Positions 1 through 9,200 of a stretch of DNA of 64,000 nt are shown here, piece by piece (position 1 is the first letter of the stretch; every line of letters begins with the position of its first letter). Location of the stretch: assembly GCF_000184745.1 (NCBI RefSeq), contig NC_014931.1, positions 4,216,001 through 4,280,000 of the forward strand, given 5' to 3'. A program made the translations under genes and the position numbers. A model generated the notes under the pieces. It saw only the letters and a program-made list of their open reading frames with translations, had not been told where the DNA came from and did not search any database. The stretch is from Variovorax paradoxus EPS. GTDB taxonomy: Bacteria; Pseudomonadota; Gammaproteobacteria; Burkholderiales; Burkholderiaceae_C.

Positions 1-947
1 TCCAGGAGCGCACCGAACGCGGCTCGCATTTCATGCGCAACAACTGACTGCGCCGTCGAAGACGGAGACAAGAGCGGGGCGAGGTGCTCGCCCAGCGAGC
101 GGCCGATATCTGCCTCGTGCAGTTTCAGCGCGCTCTCTGGCGCGGTGGCGAGCTTCCACAGCAGGATGTCGTTGATAGCATGCCAAGTGACCTCATCGGC
201 GGAGGCTGCACCGTCCGACCGGGGCGACGGTGCAAGGCTGTGGGGCAGGATGTGCTCGAAGGCATGCAGGCTGGCATGAATCAGGAGATCGAATGGTGTC
301 AGTTCCCTCAATGCGCTCCGCGCGTGCTCCAACGCCGTGAGCCGGTCACGGTGCGCCAACTCGAAGACGTCGAGAACCTTGCAAAGCTCGGCAACTTCGG
401 GATGAGCTCCCGCGATCTGGTCGAAATCCGTCCGGCGGGGGGAATGCTGGCAAAGGACCAGTCCGGAGTAGCGCACCGCGTTGCGCAAGGCGCTGGGTGA
501 GTCTGTGGCGATGCGCGCCAGGAGATCCACATTGGCCACGCGTTCCTGCGCAAAATACCGTGCCAGCGCCAACACCATCAGGTCCGATCCCCAGACCTCC
601 GAGGGCAACTCCTCGAAAAATCGACTCGACCAGAAATCAATGTCGCGCTCTGCCGACGTGACCTTGTACTTTCCGCGAAGCTTGGGCTTTCCATCCAGAT
701 AGGCGCTGGCCGTTGCTTCTGCTGCGGCATGCAGGGAAGCCTGCGCTGTCAACTGCTGCCGGAAGTATGGGTCGTAGAAGTTGAGCACTGGGCACAAGAC
801 AAAGTCGCTCGCTGTATCGGCACGCCAATGTAGCCAGCTACAGTCAACACGAGCACATAGGCGGGAGGATACCGAAAATGCCCTGGGAGGATTTTGCAAT
901 CACGCGTCAGATCCGTACCCCATACCGTGATCTTGCCCCCGTATTTC
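1..947 (-). pseudogene. Degraded hypothetical gene, cut by an IS and by the window edge
   Basis: Reading the minus strand from about 899 down to base 1 gives one open frame with protein-like composition. It includes stretches such as DFVLCPVLNFYDPYFRQQL and FDLLIHASLHAFEHILPHS, and it has no stop before the window edge. No plausible start lies in that frame. Protein-like sequence continues upstream in another frame from about 960 to 825 (GGKITVWGTDLTRDCKILPG), so a frameshift near 820 probably joins the two parts. The upstream end is removed by the IS that begins at 948. I do not recognise the family. The two halves being one ancestral gene is inference; the alternative is two unrelated fragments. 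Confidence 0.5.
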
Positions 948-957
948 AGGACACGGG

Positions 958-1890
958 CTATTCGCAATGTAGCGTCTGCTCGATCTGAGCAAGACGCTGG
1001 TTGGCAGCGCGATGCTGCCTGAACTCCCTGGGTGATTTCATCTTCAATGCCGAGTGCGGATGCACCTCATTGAAGTGCTCGAAGGCTGCGGCCATCTGCG
1101 CCATCACCGTTCTCGCATCGGCAAGGTCCATGCGGCTGACGTAGTCGCGCTTGAACGTGTTCACGAAGCTCTCGGCGATGCCGTTGCTCTGGGGGCTGCA
1201 CACGGGCGTGTTGACTGGGCTCAGGCCCAGTTGTCGAGCGATCTGCCGGGTCTCGGCAGCGATGTAGGCGCCCCCGTTGTCCGAGAGGAACTCCAAGACG
1301 TGGGTACTGGGAACACCCTCGACGCCGCCGAAGCGCTTCTCCACGGCCTCGATGAGCATTTCGCGCACCGGCTCGCCCGGCAGCCCTTTGCCCTCCCATG
1401 CCCGATAGGCCAGGATCTCACGGTCGCAGCAGTCCTTGGTGAAGGTCGCGGTCACGGTCTGCCCCGAATCACACTTGATCTCGAAGCCGTCCGAGCACCA
1501 GCGCATGTCGCTGTGCGCGACGGCCACCTTGCCCTCATGGGGCCGGCTGGACTGGCGCCGTCTCGGCGCCTTCGGTAGCAGCAATGCATGAGCCGCCATC
1601 ACGCGGTAGATGCGCTTGGCGTTCACTCGCGTCGCACCGGTGGTGGCTCGATGCCGGTTCACCAACGCGCAGGCACGCCGGTAGCCATAGGTCGGCAACT
1701 CGGTGATCTGGGCCTTGATCTCGTCGAGCAAGGCCACGTCGCTTGCAGGCGCCGTGCGTCGTGTCCGGGCGTCGATCCAGGACTCGGAGCGAGCTTGCAA
1801 GCGATGAATGTTCGAGCGCGCCAACCCAAGGGCCTGGCAGACGGCCTTCACTGGCCGTCCCCGTCCAGCAAGGGCGAGCGCGCAATCCAT
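958..1890 (-). CDS. IS3-family (IS2-group) transposase, OrfB part
   Basis: This is the catalytic half of the transposase. It normally acts as an OrfAB fusion made by -1 frameshifting at the A7 run (1890-1896). An rve integrase core is visible, with the first Asp in [16 protein letters not shown], the second in [12 protein letters not shown] and the Glu in [20 protein letters not shown], so the DDE triad is intact. An HTH_21-like stretch ([19 protein letters not shown]) precedes the core. No internal stop is seen, so the element may still be able to move. The chosen start is the ATG overlapping the slippery run; the frame is open further upstream to 1983. Confidence 0.85.
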   Translation of the reverse strand: MDCALALAGRGRPVKAVCQALGLARSNIHRLQARSESWIDARTRRTAPASDVALLDEIKAQITELPTYGYRRACALVNRHRATTGATRVNAKRIYRVMAAHALLLPKAPRRRQSSRPHEGKVAVAHSDMRWCSDGFEIKCDSGQTVTATFTKDCCDREILAYRAWEGKGLPGEPVREMLIEAVEKRFGGVEGVPSTHVLEFLSDNGGAYIAAETRQIARQLGLSPVNTPVCSPQSNGIAESFVNTFKRDYVSRMDLADARTVMAQMAAAFEHFNEVHPHSALKMKSPREFRQHRAANQRLAQIEQTLHCE

Positions 1891-2200
1891 TTTTTTCCGC
1901 GGCGTACTCCACAGCTTCCTTGAGGATCTCGTTCTCCAGCGTCTTCTTGCCAAGCACGCGCTGTAGCTTGGCGATCTCGGCACGAGCGGCTGCCAGTTCC
2001 GAAGCCGGCACCACAGCCTCGCCCGCCGATACAGCCGTCAGCGCCCCTTGCCGCTCCAGCTTGCGCCACTGGAACAGCAGGCTGGCGGCAACGCCTTCCT
2101 GACGTGCGACGAGCGACACGCTCATGCCAGGTTCGTAGCTTCGACGAACCAGTGCGGCCTTCTCTGCAAGGGACCAGCGCCTGCGGCGCTGGTCCCTCAT
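1535..2200 (-). CDS. IS3-family (IS2-group) transposase, OrfA part
   Basis: The N-terminal 90 or so residues contain a helix-turn-helix typical of IS2-group OrfA ([21 protein letters not shown], then [21 protein letters not shown]). A leucine-zipper-like coiled coil follows ([36 protein letters not shown]). It would bind the terminal repeats. The useful coding part ends near the A7 slip site at 1890-1896; the zero frame happens to stay open to 1535, but that part is antisense-like filler over OrfB. The start shown is the ATG of MRDQRRRRW. An upstream GTG at 2239 in the same frame is possible. Confidence 0.75.
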   Translation of the reverse strand: MRDQRRRRWSLAEKAALVRRSYEPGMSVSLVARQEGVAASLLFQWRKLERQGALTAVSAGEAVVPASELAAARAEIAKLQRVLGKKTLENEILKEAVEYAAEKNGLRARPCWTGTASEGRLPGPWVGALEHSSLASSLRVLDRRPDTTHGACKRRGLARRDQGPDHRVADLWLPACLRVGEPASSHHRCDASERQAHLPRDGGSCIAATEGAETAPVQPAP

Positions 2201-2355
2201 GATCACTTCGACGGTATCCGTATTCCTAGTCGTACTCACAGTCCTACTCCTATCTTTAAAGATAAGCGATAGACCGTGTCCTGTCATTCAAGGGGCCAGC
2301 TCAACCGGAAGTACCGACATGGGATGCGATGGGTTGAGATGGCTTGAGGCAAAGA

Positions 2356-2387
2356 AAAACCCGCTGCGCCTATCAAGCGAGCGGGTT
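2356..2387 (-). terminator. Probable factor-independent terminator of tRNA-Leu
   Basis: On the minus strand, an AACCCGCT stem with a complementary AGCGGGTT arm is followed by a T-rich stretch (TTTTTC). It lies about 35 bases downstream of the 3' end of the tRNA-Leu gene. Confidence 0.7.
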
Positions 2388-2421
2388 TCGATATTGTTTG
2401 AGACGGCGTGATGTTGTCCCA

Positions 2422-2507
2422 TGGTGCCCGGGGCCGGAATCGAACCGGCGCACCTTTCGGTGGGGGATTTTTGAGTCCCCTGCGTCTACCAATTTCACCA
2501 CCCGGGC
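2422..2507 (-). tRNA. tRNA-Leu(CAA)
   Basis: The minus strand folds as a class II tRNA. The acceptor stem is GCCCGGG/CCCGGGC, the anticodon stem is GGGGA/TCCCC with loop CTCAAAA (anticodon CAA), the long variable arm is CACCGAAAGGTG, and the T arm is GCCGGTTCGATTCCGGC. CCA is encoded. The long variable arm and the anticodon give leucine. Its 3' side faces the IS at the left edge of the window. Confidence 0.95.
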
Positions 2508-2615
2508 GCGTCCAGAAGCATGCCAAAAATTATGGCACGGCGACTGGCACGTATTACCGGACTATTTCCCCCTTTGCAGCCGACCCGCAGCAATTTGCAT
2601 GGCAACGCCAAAGGC

Positions 2616-2876
2616 TTAACGCCCCAGTTCCAACCGCAGGAGAAAGAGAAACCGGTTCCCTCGAATCAAGGCGCAGCCTTCTTGGCTGCGCCTTGATCTC
2701 GATGCGGTCGATGATCCACTGATTGAGAGATTCGCCCCTCGACGAAAGCGGCCCGGCGCCAGCGCCCCTTGACCAAGAGCGAAACACGTGCAGGGATTGT
2801 TGTACCGCGCGTAGTGCTGAGCGACGAGCTCAAACTCATCAATTTCGTCCTCTGGAAGCTGTTTGATGTTTTTCAT
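2616..2876 (-). CDS. Small hypothetical protein, possibly a truncated gene
   Basis: The ORF starts with an ATG whose first 30 residues look genuine (MKNIKQLPEDEIDEFELVAQ, acidic and alpha-helical). A purine-rich AGGGAGG element lies about 15 bases upstream. The remaining 55 residues are Ser/Arg-rich and look like a run-through into non-coding DNA, and the ORF runs through the perfect hairpin at 2665-2697. It sits directly downstream of the helicase gene, in the same orientation with a 73-base gap, so it could be co-transcribed. I do not recognise it. It may be the surviving N-terminus of a longer gene. Confidence 0.35.
   Translation of the reverse strand: MKNIKQLPEDEIDEFELVAQHYARYNNPCTCFALGQGALAPGRFRRGANLSISGSSTASRSRRSQEGCALIRGNRFLFLLRLELGR
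2665..2697. repeat. Perfect 14-bp inverted repeat (hairpin)
   Basis: The arm ATCAAGGCGCAGCC and its exact complement are separated by five bases (TTCTT). No long T run follows on either strand, so it is a strong hairpin but not a classic terminator. It lies at the end of the helicase transcription unit and about 160 bases upstream of tRNA-Leu. Confidence 0.8.
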
Positions 2877-2949
2877 TGGTGTATCACGATCCTCCCTGAA
2901 CACTCAAAATCACCGGGTGGGCACAAATCCTCGGCGCCTTCACCTCATC

Positions 2950-5634
2950 TCACTTCGCCCATTTTTTCCCGAACATCGATCGAAGCGATTCGAGCGCCGG
3001 CGGCAATTCAGCTTCGCACGTCATCCCGAGATAGGTGGCAGCCCGGGTCGTTCCGACATACAGGTACTTGTCGAACAGTTCAGGCTGGACGGCAGCAAGC
3101 CGGTCGATGCCAACAAAGAATACTGCTTCGAACTCCAACCCTTTGATGTGCTGGATGTCGAACACCCGAACGTCGTTCTCCTTGCCCATTGTCTGTCCAT
3201 CCCGGCAAGCCACGGCACGGATGTTGTTGTCGGCCAGTCGATCGCTCAGGCTTTCCGCCAATGGCTGCACCTCGGCTTCGTTCATCACCAGCACCGCGAT
3301 GGAAGGCAATCTCTTGACGAAGGCTTCGATCTCCCTGATGCGCATCGCCAACCACGAGGCAGCATCACCGTCCTGCACCGACAAGTGCTCGACGAGCACC
3401 GGTGGCACGCCGTCATTGTTCACCCCTTGCGGCAACGTGATCATGTCGGCGCTCCCTCCTCCCGCTCGAGCGATGCCCTTGGCCAATTCGTTCAACTGAG
3501 TGCTCTGGCGATAGGAGGTCGTGATTGTCTGATGGGTCAGACCTGGACTGGCCCAAGTGATGTCGGCCAGTGTCCGGCTGCCCCAGGGGGTTAGACGCTG
3601 ATTGAAGTCGCCGCACGCGAAAAAGGAGTGCGCCACCGGGTCGGCTAGGGCGGCCATGCAGGCCAACTGGATGGGCGAAAAATCTGTCGCCTCATCCACA
3701 AGGATCTGCTGACGAAGGCTAGTTTGCACGATGTGCAGTGATGCCCACTCGGGCTCGTCACGAGCCCGGCGCACCGAAGGTCGCCGCAGCAGACTGCCCC
3801 CGTTGCGCAACATGCCCAGCAGCACAACATCAAGCTCCAATGGATTCAAGTCAGTAACCGCATAGCCGGATGCTTGATACCAACTGTTCTCAGTCTGACG
3901 GGTGCGTCTGAAAAGCCTGTATCTCCTGGCGATGCCATTGATGAACGACGCGGCGGGATTGGTCAACCGACGTGCCTGGGATTGCCGTACCAGGCTACTG
4001 CCCACTTCGGCGAGATCCCGCACGAGGAGTCCCCTGTCACCCAACCACTCTGCAATGCGGGCATTGCGCGAGTTCTTACCCATCGATCGCTTGCGCGCAT
4101 GCGCGCGTGCCTGAGCGCGCACGCAGCGCTGGTAAGCCTGCATCGCCATAGCGCGTCCCGCCCTTCCCCCTGCAACTTCTTCGTCATCGCTCTCGCTGTC
4201 GTCGTCCTCGTCCTCGTCGCCATCACTGGTATCTCGCAACGTGTCGATGAACTTGGCCAACTCATCGAGAAATTCTCGGTTGATATTCACCTGCAAGGTC
4301 AATGCTTCCTTCACCTTGCGATCTGTGAATAGCTTCATCTCGGAAATCCGCGCCTGGATCAGGCGCGACTCACGACTGAGTCCGTCGATCACTTCGTCGA
4401 TGTCGTCCGGACTCGCATTGGTCAGCAGTTCCATGGGTGCACGCGCCAATGCGGCCACCGTTGCGTCGGGGTCCGCTTGCAATTCCTCAGCCGCCTGCCT
4501 GACCGCATCTAGCCAGGCAACCTTCTGCCAGCGGTCGAAATCGGCATACCAGTCAGTCAGGCGTTCATGAGCAGCCACGGCCAATGTTGGCGCCGCGTCC
4601 TTCAGCACAAAGATTCCCCCGCCAGCGGCCGAGCGCAAGATGCCGAATCGATTCCGAGCTAGATCCAGACGAAAGTCGGTCCACGTCCTGATGCGCTGCT
4701 CGGGCGGCGGGATGCCCTCCAACGCAAACGCCTCTTTCACATACTGGCGAAGGAGATCGGTCGGCGTGAACATCAGCCAACTCTGTGCATGAGGGACCTC
4801 GGCAGCTTCATCCATGCGCCGCACCAATTCTCGTTCTCCGTCGTCGAGGAACTCAGGATCGAGTTTCAGACCCAACCGGCGAATGAGTGTCGTGGTCTTG
4901 CCTGTACCCGGTGGCCCCAAGATGAGCAATTGACTGTTCAGGGGCAACCGGAAGATGGCATCCTGATACCGGTCCAGAGTCGGCTGGTCACGCAACCCCA
5001 TCTTTGTGATGACGCTGCGACGAAGGCCATCGATCACGTTCTCCGAAGCGCTGTCCTCAGCCAACAACTCGGCCAGCAATTCGTCATCGAGCGCGGCGCT
5101 TGCCGGCGCAAGCAGTTCACGCAACGATTGCACGGTTACGGTGCCGAAATCGCCCTCGAGGATGCTGTCACGCGAGTCCCACGTACCCTGCTTGTAGGGG
5201 CGCAGCCGTGCACGCTGCCGCAGCACCACGACGTTGCCGTTTGGCAATGTGAACCTGTCCCCGACTTCGCGCGAGGCCATGGCGCCGACGGGCGAACGGT
5301 ACGAAATGAGCGGCACACGGAGTCCCGTCGGAGGACTTGTGCGGCACACGTAGTACGTGCGCTCCTCGCCAGAGTTATCGACAACGACCACGCGTGCAAC
5401 CGCCGGCTCTCGACTGAGCAGCGTGAATCCGTTGAATTTTTCGGCGTTCAATTGCACCAGGGCCTGCATCGCCTTCTCAGCACGAACAGGATTAGCTATG
5501 CCGATCGAATCTGGCGTCAGATACGCGTCTCCGCGCAGGCCTTCAATAGCACTGCATTCGACGGCATCGAACGTCTCAAGCACGTCCTCGGCAATTGCCG
5601 CCACCGGATCAGCCTTCGTGACGGATGCATTCAT
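2950..5634 (-). CDS. Superfamily 1 (UvrD-like) helicase with a GreA/GreB-like domain
   Basis: This is a predicted cytoplasmic ATP-dependent DNA helicase or translocase of 894 aa. Visible motifs, numbered from the chosen start, are Walker A GPPGTGKT (about 240-247), a motif II-like DEATDF, a motif IV-like TTSYRQS, motif V QHIKGLEFEAVFF and motif VI YVGTTRA near the C-terminus. About residues 92-140, the stretch LISYRSPVGAMASREVGDRF followed by LPNG resembles the C-terminal domain of GreA/GreB transcription elongation factors. A very acidic linker (DGDEDEDDDSESDDEE) sits mid-protein inside the helicase. The start was chosen because AGGAGGAG lies 6 bases upstream of this ATG; the frame is open 25 codons further upstream. 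It is transcribed in the same direction as the SNF2/PLD operon but is separated from it by about 570 bases. Substrate and partner are unknown. Confidence 0.85.
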   Translation of the reverse strand: MNASVTKADPVAAIAEDVLETFDAVECSAIEGLRGDAYLTPDSIGIANPVRAEKAMQALVQLNAEKFNGFTLLSREPAVARVVVVDNSGEERTYYVCRTSPPTGLRVPLISYRSPVGAMASREVGDRFTLPNGNVVVLRQRARLRPYKQGTWDSRDSILEGDFGTVTVQSLRELLAPASAALDDELLAELLAEDSASENVIDGLRRSVITKMGLRDQPTLDRYQDAIFRLPLNSQLLILGPPGTGKTTTLIRRLGLKLDPEFLDDGERELVRRMDEAAEVPHAQSWLMFTPTDLLRQYVKEAFALEGIPPPEQRIRTWTDFRLDLARNRFGILRSAAGGGIFVLKDAAPTLAVAAHERLTDWYADFDRWQKVAWLDAVRQAAEELQADPDATVAALARAPMELLTNASPDDIDEVIDGLSRESRLIQARISEMKLFTDRKVKEALTLQVNINREFLDELAKFIDTLRDTSDGDEDEDDDSESDDEEVAGGRAGRAMAMQAYQRCVRAQARAHARKRSMGKNSRNARIAEWLGDRGLLVRDLAEVGSSLVRQSQARRLTNPAASFINGIARRYRLFRRTRQTENSWYQASGYAVTDLNPLELDVVLLGMLRNGGSLLRRPSVRRARDEPEWASLHIVQTSLRQQILVDEATDFSPIQLACMAALADPVAHSFFACGDFNQRLTPWGSRTLADITWASPGLTHQTITTSYRQSTQLNELAKGIARAGGGSADMITLPQGVNNDGVPPVLVEHLSVQDGDAASWLAMRIREIEAFVKRLPSIAVLVMNEAEVQPLAESLSDRLADNNIRAVACRDGQTMGKENDVRVFDIQHIKGLEFEAVFFVGIDRLAAVQPELFDKYLYVGTTRAATYLGMTCEAELPPALESLRSMFGKKWAK

Positions 5635-5799
5635 GACTTGCTCCTCCTCGTTCTTTAGTACGGTTTCACGGCAATCGTCCCAGCCAGCCCTAGCCGGATA
5701 GTCGGTCACTAACTACGAGCACATTCTCGCTCCGCCGAGCAGCCATCGCGTCACCCATGGTGCGCTTTCAGAGGCGCTCATCCGCATCCCCCACACCTC

Positions 5800-6191
5800 A
5801 TGGACCACGACTTCACATCCACCGCTTTCAACGATGAAACTTTTCAACACCACGAGACATTCGCGGCGTCACCGGACCTTGCCTGCCCGGCCTGCCAATC
5901 ACCGCGCATTAATCCACTCGACACCGGCAAGAAGGCCGTTGTCGCCATCGGCAGACCCCCGGCACGAAGGGCAACCAGTTGCCTCCCAAGCAACCCCTCG
6001 AAGTCTGGGCTCGACAGGCCGGTATGGACTGGCGCATCTGCGAGACACCCGTGCGCTACATGGCCGAGCAGGCCGGGGCACTGGGCTCTATCATGACCTT
6101 CGAGGACCAAAAGGTACTTTCACCAAGGCCTACTGCAAAAAATGCGATCAAGGTGGCACACGAGAGAGCTTCATTTTTGACTATTGGTTGA
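5800..6191 (+). pseudogene. Fossil pieces of plasmid/ICE-type genes, including a DUF932-like fragment
   Basis: Three short protein-like pieces lie in three plus-strand frames. First, from the ATG at 5800, is a zinc-ribbon-like start (CPACQSPRINPLDTGKKA) of a type I associate with plasmids and integrative elements; it is lost after about 50 codons. Second, from about 5960 to 6115, is a stretch containing QPLEVWARQAGMDWRICETP that resembles the N-terminus of DUF932 phage/plasmid proteins. Third, in yet another frame (about 6105-6195), is KGTFTKAYCKKCDQGG with a CxxC. None is complete. The family assignments come from pattern memory. These pieces fill the gap between the SNF2 gene and the helicase gene. 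Confidence 0.55.
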
Positions 6192-6208
6192 TGGGAGGAT
6201 CTCCGTCG

Positions 6209-9200
6209 TCATTCAAAAAACGACTGCCGCAATGCTTGCCTCTGAAAATTGGTGCCCTGCATCCGCGGCAACGCCTCAGTCCATGCGGCTAATAGCGCGG
6301 AACGGTGAACATCCCAAGCTGTCGGACGGTGATAGACCGCTAGATAGCGATACCGTTCGTCCTGGCTGACATAGACACGACGATTCTCTTTCTGCTCACC
6401 ATGCCATCCTTCGCTCGACGGAAAGTGGGGCATATAGTGCCAAGGCGTGTGAGGCAAGGTGGGCTTCGCGCCCAAGGTCGACGTGCTAGCCACAAGTTCC
6501 CACACGATCCAGGGGCCCTCGATGACTCCGTCCGGGTCGGACACCACGTTCCCCGGCTGCACGAACGCCTGCAGGCTAAATCGTTCCGGCCCTTGAGTTG
6601 CAAGGTGTAGCACGCCGCCCTTGGCGATCGACATGGGCCCTTCATGCGAATACGTCACGTCTTTCAATGTGACCAGTACCTCGCTGAAAGCAGCGCGAAA
6701 CCACGCTTCCATTCCGGACAGGAAATCCCCTGCCCCTTGCCATTTGGCATCGATCATCGGAATTCCTCGTTCGTTGCGCCAGAAGGCCGCGATCTCGGTA
6801 CACGGAGGCAGTGCCGTGCGGCTGCGATACGTACAACGCGTCACGTTCAGCGAGCGCGAAAGCCCTGGCCCGATCGATCCGGCGAGCTGGCCGAGGCGGG
6901 ACGCCAGATGATCCACCACATCCGCGATGACCGCGGGCTCATTGCTTCTCGCGACGAACGACACCAGCCAAACGATGCTCGCGTCCGAAGTGAGATGGGC
7001 CCATTCGCATCGTTGGGCGTTGTTGCCGAGCCATGCATCGTCATGGACTTCGCATGCGGGGAACAACGGAGCGCGCAGCAGCAGGAAATCGCCGAGCACT
7101 TCAAGCAATACAGGCTGAAGAATCGCCGGGGCGGGCGCCAGCGGCAGATCGACGGTGGCACAGTGAACGAGCGTGTTCCACACGGTGTCGAAGCGAAAAA
7201 GGCAACTCCCCTCCAACGCGGTCGTGCTTACCGGACCCGCTTCGCGCAGGGCTCGGCCCAACGAAAGACTGGTGCTCTCGCGGGCGTCGCAAGTGAGCCA
7301 TTCCTCTTGCCGGTCGAACACAGACTTGCGTCCTGTCATCTTCACCCGCCGCAACAATGGATTGTCGGACAAGGCCGCATCGACTTTGCCGCGGATGCGA
7401 ACAACGCCCAGTCGCGGCATGTGCAGGTCGTCGCGGTGGTGGGAAAGGGTAGTCGAGGCATCGCAAGCGAGCATGTCGGCGATCAGATCTGGCGGAGCCG
7501 GCAGTTGCAATGCGTCGTCCTTGGGCACCCCCTCCGGGTAGAAAGACACGACTGGCGCGGCCGCTGAAGCCGACGTGCCATCTGAGTCGTCCAAATCGTC
7601 AAGGTTGAGTTCGCCGAGTTTGTCGATCTCATCGCTCCGGCGTCCCAGATCCATTCGCATGTCGCTGCGGACCTTGGCCAGGATCACGCGATTGACTTGC
7701 GGCGCGTCCAAGGTGCCGTCCAAAAAAGGAAACTCCACCGTCAGACGCGGCCGGCCCTGCGTCGTCCAGTGCTCTTGCCTGCTGATTGCCAGTCGACGGC
7801 TGATCAGGCTGCCGAACCGGTCCACACGTCCGATCCGCTGCTCGAGGTCACCGGAGGTCCATGCGACTCCGTAGTGAATCACGTCGTCGCAGAACAAATG
7901 AAGATCGACGCCTTCTTTGAGTACGTCGGTGCATACCAGCACGTTGGGATGCACCGGAAACTTGAATTGGGGAACCGCATTTTGGTCGTCTAGCCGACCG
8001 GAACGACCGAACACGGGCTGCATCCGGTCGAAGGCACTGTTCGCGCGCTCATGGATCTGTTCCCACCCGGCCGAACTTCCGCCGCGCAGGCATTTGTCGA
8101 TGATGGTGTCGAAGTGCAGCATCCAGTCGCGAAACTTGGCTCGCCAATTGCTCGCATAGTCGGTGAGTTGCTCGGGGAAAGCACCCTGCCCGAGGCCAGC
8201 GCCCGCGCCGAGCATCCACAGCAACTTTTGGGGCAACGTCCAGGCGCGGCCGTCAACTCCGAGGCTGCTCACATGGCGGTTCAGCACATACAGGTCGACG
8301 AGCAGATCGGTTTGTCGCATCGACTGCAGCAGGCAGCGCTGTAGTGTGGCGAGCTTCCAGAACGCCGGGCTGCCTGACTCTGGGCGATGCACCAGCCAAT
8401 GCAGCAACTGGCCCGGGCCCGTGAGTGATGCATGAGTCTCGCCGAGGCAGACCTCGACAAGTTCATCCCACGCTTCGTCGGCGGCATCCCAAGCCTCGGC
8501 ATCCGCCGCATTCAATTGCTCTTCGCGCGCCTGCAGGAAGGCTCCCAATGGGTTGCGCGTGAGGCGCCTGTCACGCAGGCGTGCCTGGAAGGAGTGCAGC
8601 TTGCCTCGTACCTCGCCCTTCAGGTAGCGCAGCGCGCGGAAATATTCGAGTTCATTTGCCTTTCCCGGTGTGTCGCCGGATTCATTTCCAGAGGGCTCGT
8701 CGGGCTGCGAGTCGTTCTCCGCGTCCTCGCTTGAATCGGCAGCCGAGTTCCAAAACCGTCCATCCACCCAATGCGGCTGGCGAAGCACCAGGGCCGAGCC
8801 CGGTGCGGCCAGCCAGTCATGCCAGATAGAGAGACGCCGATCGACTTCCTGCTGGAATTCAGTGCGCAGAAGATCCAATAGTTCGTCGACGGTGTCCAGC
8901 CGCCGAACGAATATGAGACTCTTGTGGCAGCTCGCATCGCGCAGACTATTCTCGAACACGCGCCGGGCCACATCGATCAGCTTGGCGTGCGGCAGCGAGT
9001 ACCTTCGGGCCGTGGTTGGGTCGGAACGCCGATCCAGTAGCGAGGCGGCTTCATTGAACGACGTCGTGAGCGCGTCGATGGTTGCGCGGTCGATGCTCGG
9101 TTGCGCGTCTCTGGGCAGGCGATCAGTACCCCTCTCGAATTCGCCTTGATCGAGCTCCTCTGCGCCTGTCCCTGCCTTGATCATGGCTTTGGCTTTGGCT

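Larger units (their letters stand above)
948..2282 (-). mobile_element. IS3-family insertion sequence, IS2 group, about 1335 bp
   Basis: The ends carry matching imperfect inverted repeats. The left end reads AGGACACGGGCTATTCG from 948, and the complement of the right end reads AGGACACGGTCTATCG up to 2282. Between them lie two overlapping minus-strand frames typical of IS3 elements, with a run of seven A residues (minus strand) at 1890-1896 suited to programmed frameshifting. The orfA helix-turn-helix and the DDE orfB resemble the IS2 subgroup. The flanking bases do not form a clean target duplication, so the exact ends could be off by a few bases. Confidence 0.85.

Noticed and set aside
943-2287. 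Target-site duplication of the IS2-group element
   Set aside because: Flanks ATTTC and GTCAT are not a clean repeat.
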